Assembly: GCA_028718405.1 (NCBI GenBank)
Contig: JAQULV010000005.1
Span: forward strand, 1-14,381
Length of the DNA stretch: 14,381 nucleotides
Reading direction: 5' to 3'
From: Smithellaceae bacterium
Lineage (GTDB): Bacteria > Desulfobacterota > Syntrophia > Syntrophales > JAQULV01
A model generated the notes under the pieces. The model was not told where the DNA came from. It searched no databases and saw only the letters and a program-made list of their open reading frames with translations. The position numbers were made by a program, and so were the translations under genes. Below, in pieces: positions 13,659-14,381 of this stretch (position 1 is its first letter; each line of letters starts with the position of its first letter).

Positions 13659-14381
13659 ATGCTGAAGATTGTCGACGATCCGGAAGCCATCCTCAAGTAC
13701 CAGCAGCGTCTTGTTAAAACCCTGAAACCTTATTGGGACGAGAAGATCCCCGTGAAGATCGGCCATCCCGGGGCGAACTTCGCGGCCAAGATCTTCTATT
13801 CGATGGAGCTTGGTCTCTGGATGTATTCCCGTGCCGAGGAGGGCTTCTTCTGGAATGCCTTCGGCACCGGCCGCCCCCGGGAGGGAGCCTCGTTATCCAT
13901 TACCTGCGAGATCAATTTCCCGACCCGCGGGATCGACAGAAAGATCGGCGGGGGCCTGGCAAAAGACGGGAAGGGAAGGATCTACGTTGTGCACCGCGGC
14001 AAGATAGGCGGCGGTAAGAAAGGCGTAGGGAAAGCCCTCTTTGAGAAGCATTATCGGGGCGTGTGGGCCGTCATGGAAGACGGCGACGCCGAAACCCCCG
14101 TCGCCCTCATCGGCGCCCTATCGACTCCCCGTTTCATCAGGCAGCTTGTGTCCTTCGTCCGCAAGGTGGACCGCATCAAGGGACTCTCCGCCCCCGCCTC
14201 GCCGCAGCTGGAGATCGGCTTCGAGGAAGGATCCTTCAGCGAGGAATTCACGGGGATGAGGTACTGCGAGCTGGAGCGCGACCTGGAGCGGGAGAGTGAC
14301 TACGTCCTGGTCGTCTCCGATCTGGCCTCCTCCCTCACGCGCCGCGGTCTGCGGGTGAGAAACGACAGTGTCCGGGATCTC
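13659..14381 (+). CDS. Unrecognised protein, 3' end outside window
   Basis: The frame is open from ATG 13659 to the last base (241 codons, no stop). CAGGG at 13652-13656 lies very close to the ATG, so the ribosome site is only fair. Codon use and third-position GC match the neighbouring genes, and the protein looks real. Visible features are a W/F/Y-rich stretch (SMELGLWMYSRAEEGFFWN, 48-66), then ITCEINFPTRGIDRKIGGGL (81-100), RIYVVHRGKIGGGKKGVGKA (107-126) and RGVWAVMEDGD (133-143), with VSFVRKVDRIK near 164-174. The Gly/Lys-rich GKIGGGKKGVGK segment suggests a binding loop, but the Walker A serine/threonine is replaced by alanine and no Walker B is seen. There is no signal peptide or membrane helix in this part. 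The function is unknown to me, and it may be unrelated to the exporter upstream. Confidence 0.72.
   Translation, partial: MLKIVDDPEAILKYQQRLVKTLKPYWDEKIPVKIGHPGANFAAKIFYSMELGLWMYSRAEEGFFWNAFGTGRPREGASLSITCEINFPTRGIDRKIGGGLAKDGKGRIYVVHRGKIGGGKKGVGKALFEKHYRGVWAVMEDGDAETPVALIGALSTPRFIRQLVSFVRKVDRIKGLSAPASPQLEIGFEEGSFSEEFTGMRYCELERDLERESDYVLVVSDLASSLTRRGLRVRNDSVRDL

Noticed and set aside
14004..14036. Walker A-like motif (G-K-K-G-V-G-K-A) in the last partial gene
   Set aside because: The GxxxxGK spacing fits, but alanine replaces the needed Ser/Thr and no Walker B or other P-loop features are visible nearby.
1..14381. CRISPR arrays, tRNA or rRNA genes, insertion sequences, att sites
   Set aside because: No regularly spaced repeats, no cloverleaf or rRNA-like stretches, no transposase or integrase motifs and no flanking terminal repeats were seen. 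The Cas4-like nuclease at 443-1918 is of the TM0106 type and is not accompanied by cas genes.

Overview
The window reads as chromosomal DNA of a moderately GC-rich Gram-negative bacterium. A TolC-type outer-membrane channel, a periplasmic adaptor and the domain mix (Cph1-like histidine kinase, TM0106-type nuclease, Hsp20-Lon pair, YbhGFSR-like exporter) would suit a Desulfobacterota (former Deltaproteobacteria, Syntrophales-like) genome. That placement is an impression from gene content, not a computed result. All supported genes lie on the + strand, and both ends of the window cut through genes.

Layout. (1) 1-431 is the ATPase end of a sensor histidine kinase. (2) 443-1918 is a TM0106-type protein joining a Cas4/RecB-like nuclease to an RNase H-like domain. 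(3) 2088-4935 is a heat-shock pair, Hsp20 then Lon, behind a plausible sigma70 promoter. (4) 4936-5148 is a 213-base gene-free stretch with several small dyads. (5) 5149-6567 is an unusual response regulator: its N-terminus resembles the N domain of cyanophycin synthetase, its middle is a helical, possibly globin-like, segment, and its C-terminus is a receiver domain. (6) 6598-13578 is a self-contained efflux operon: promoter and operator, a TetR repressor starting at TTG, a TolC-like channel, a HlyD/YbhG-like adaptor, two separate ABC ATPases and two ABC-2 permeases. Spacing is tight or overlapping throughout. (7) 13659 to the window end is the first 241 codons of an unrecognised protein.

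How the genes work together. The efflux operon matches E. coli cecR(ybiH)-ybhGFSR in order and content, except that the double ATPase YbhF is two genes here. The TetR protein probably binds the dyad just downstream of its own -10 box and represses the whole unit until an unidentified ligand releases it. The two ATPases carry complementary defects: one lacks the switch histidine and the other lacks a normal signature motif. A heterodimer would therefore have one canonical and one degenerate ATP site.

The best candidate for something undescribed is the 5149-6567 protein. It has a CphA-N-like domain with an intact HxxEH motif but none of the ATP-grasp or Mur-ligase parts of cyanophycin synthetase, and it is joined to a phosphorylatable receiver.
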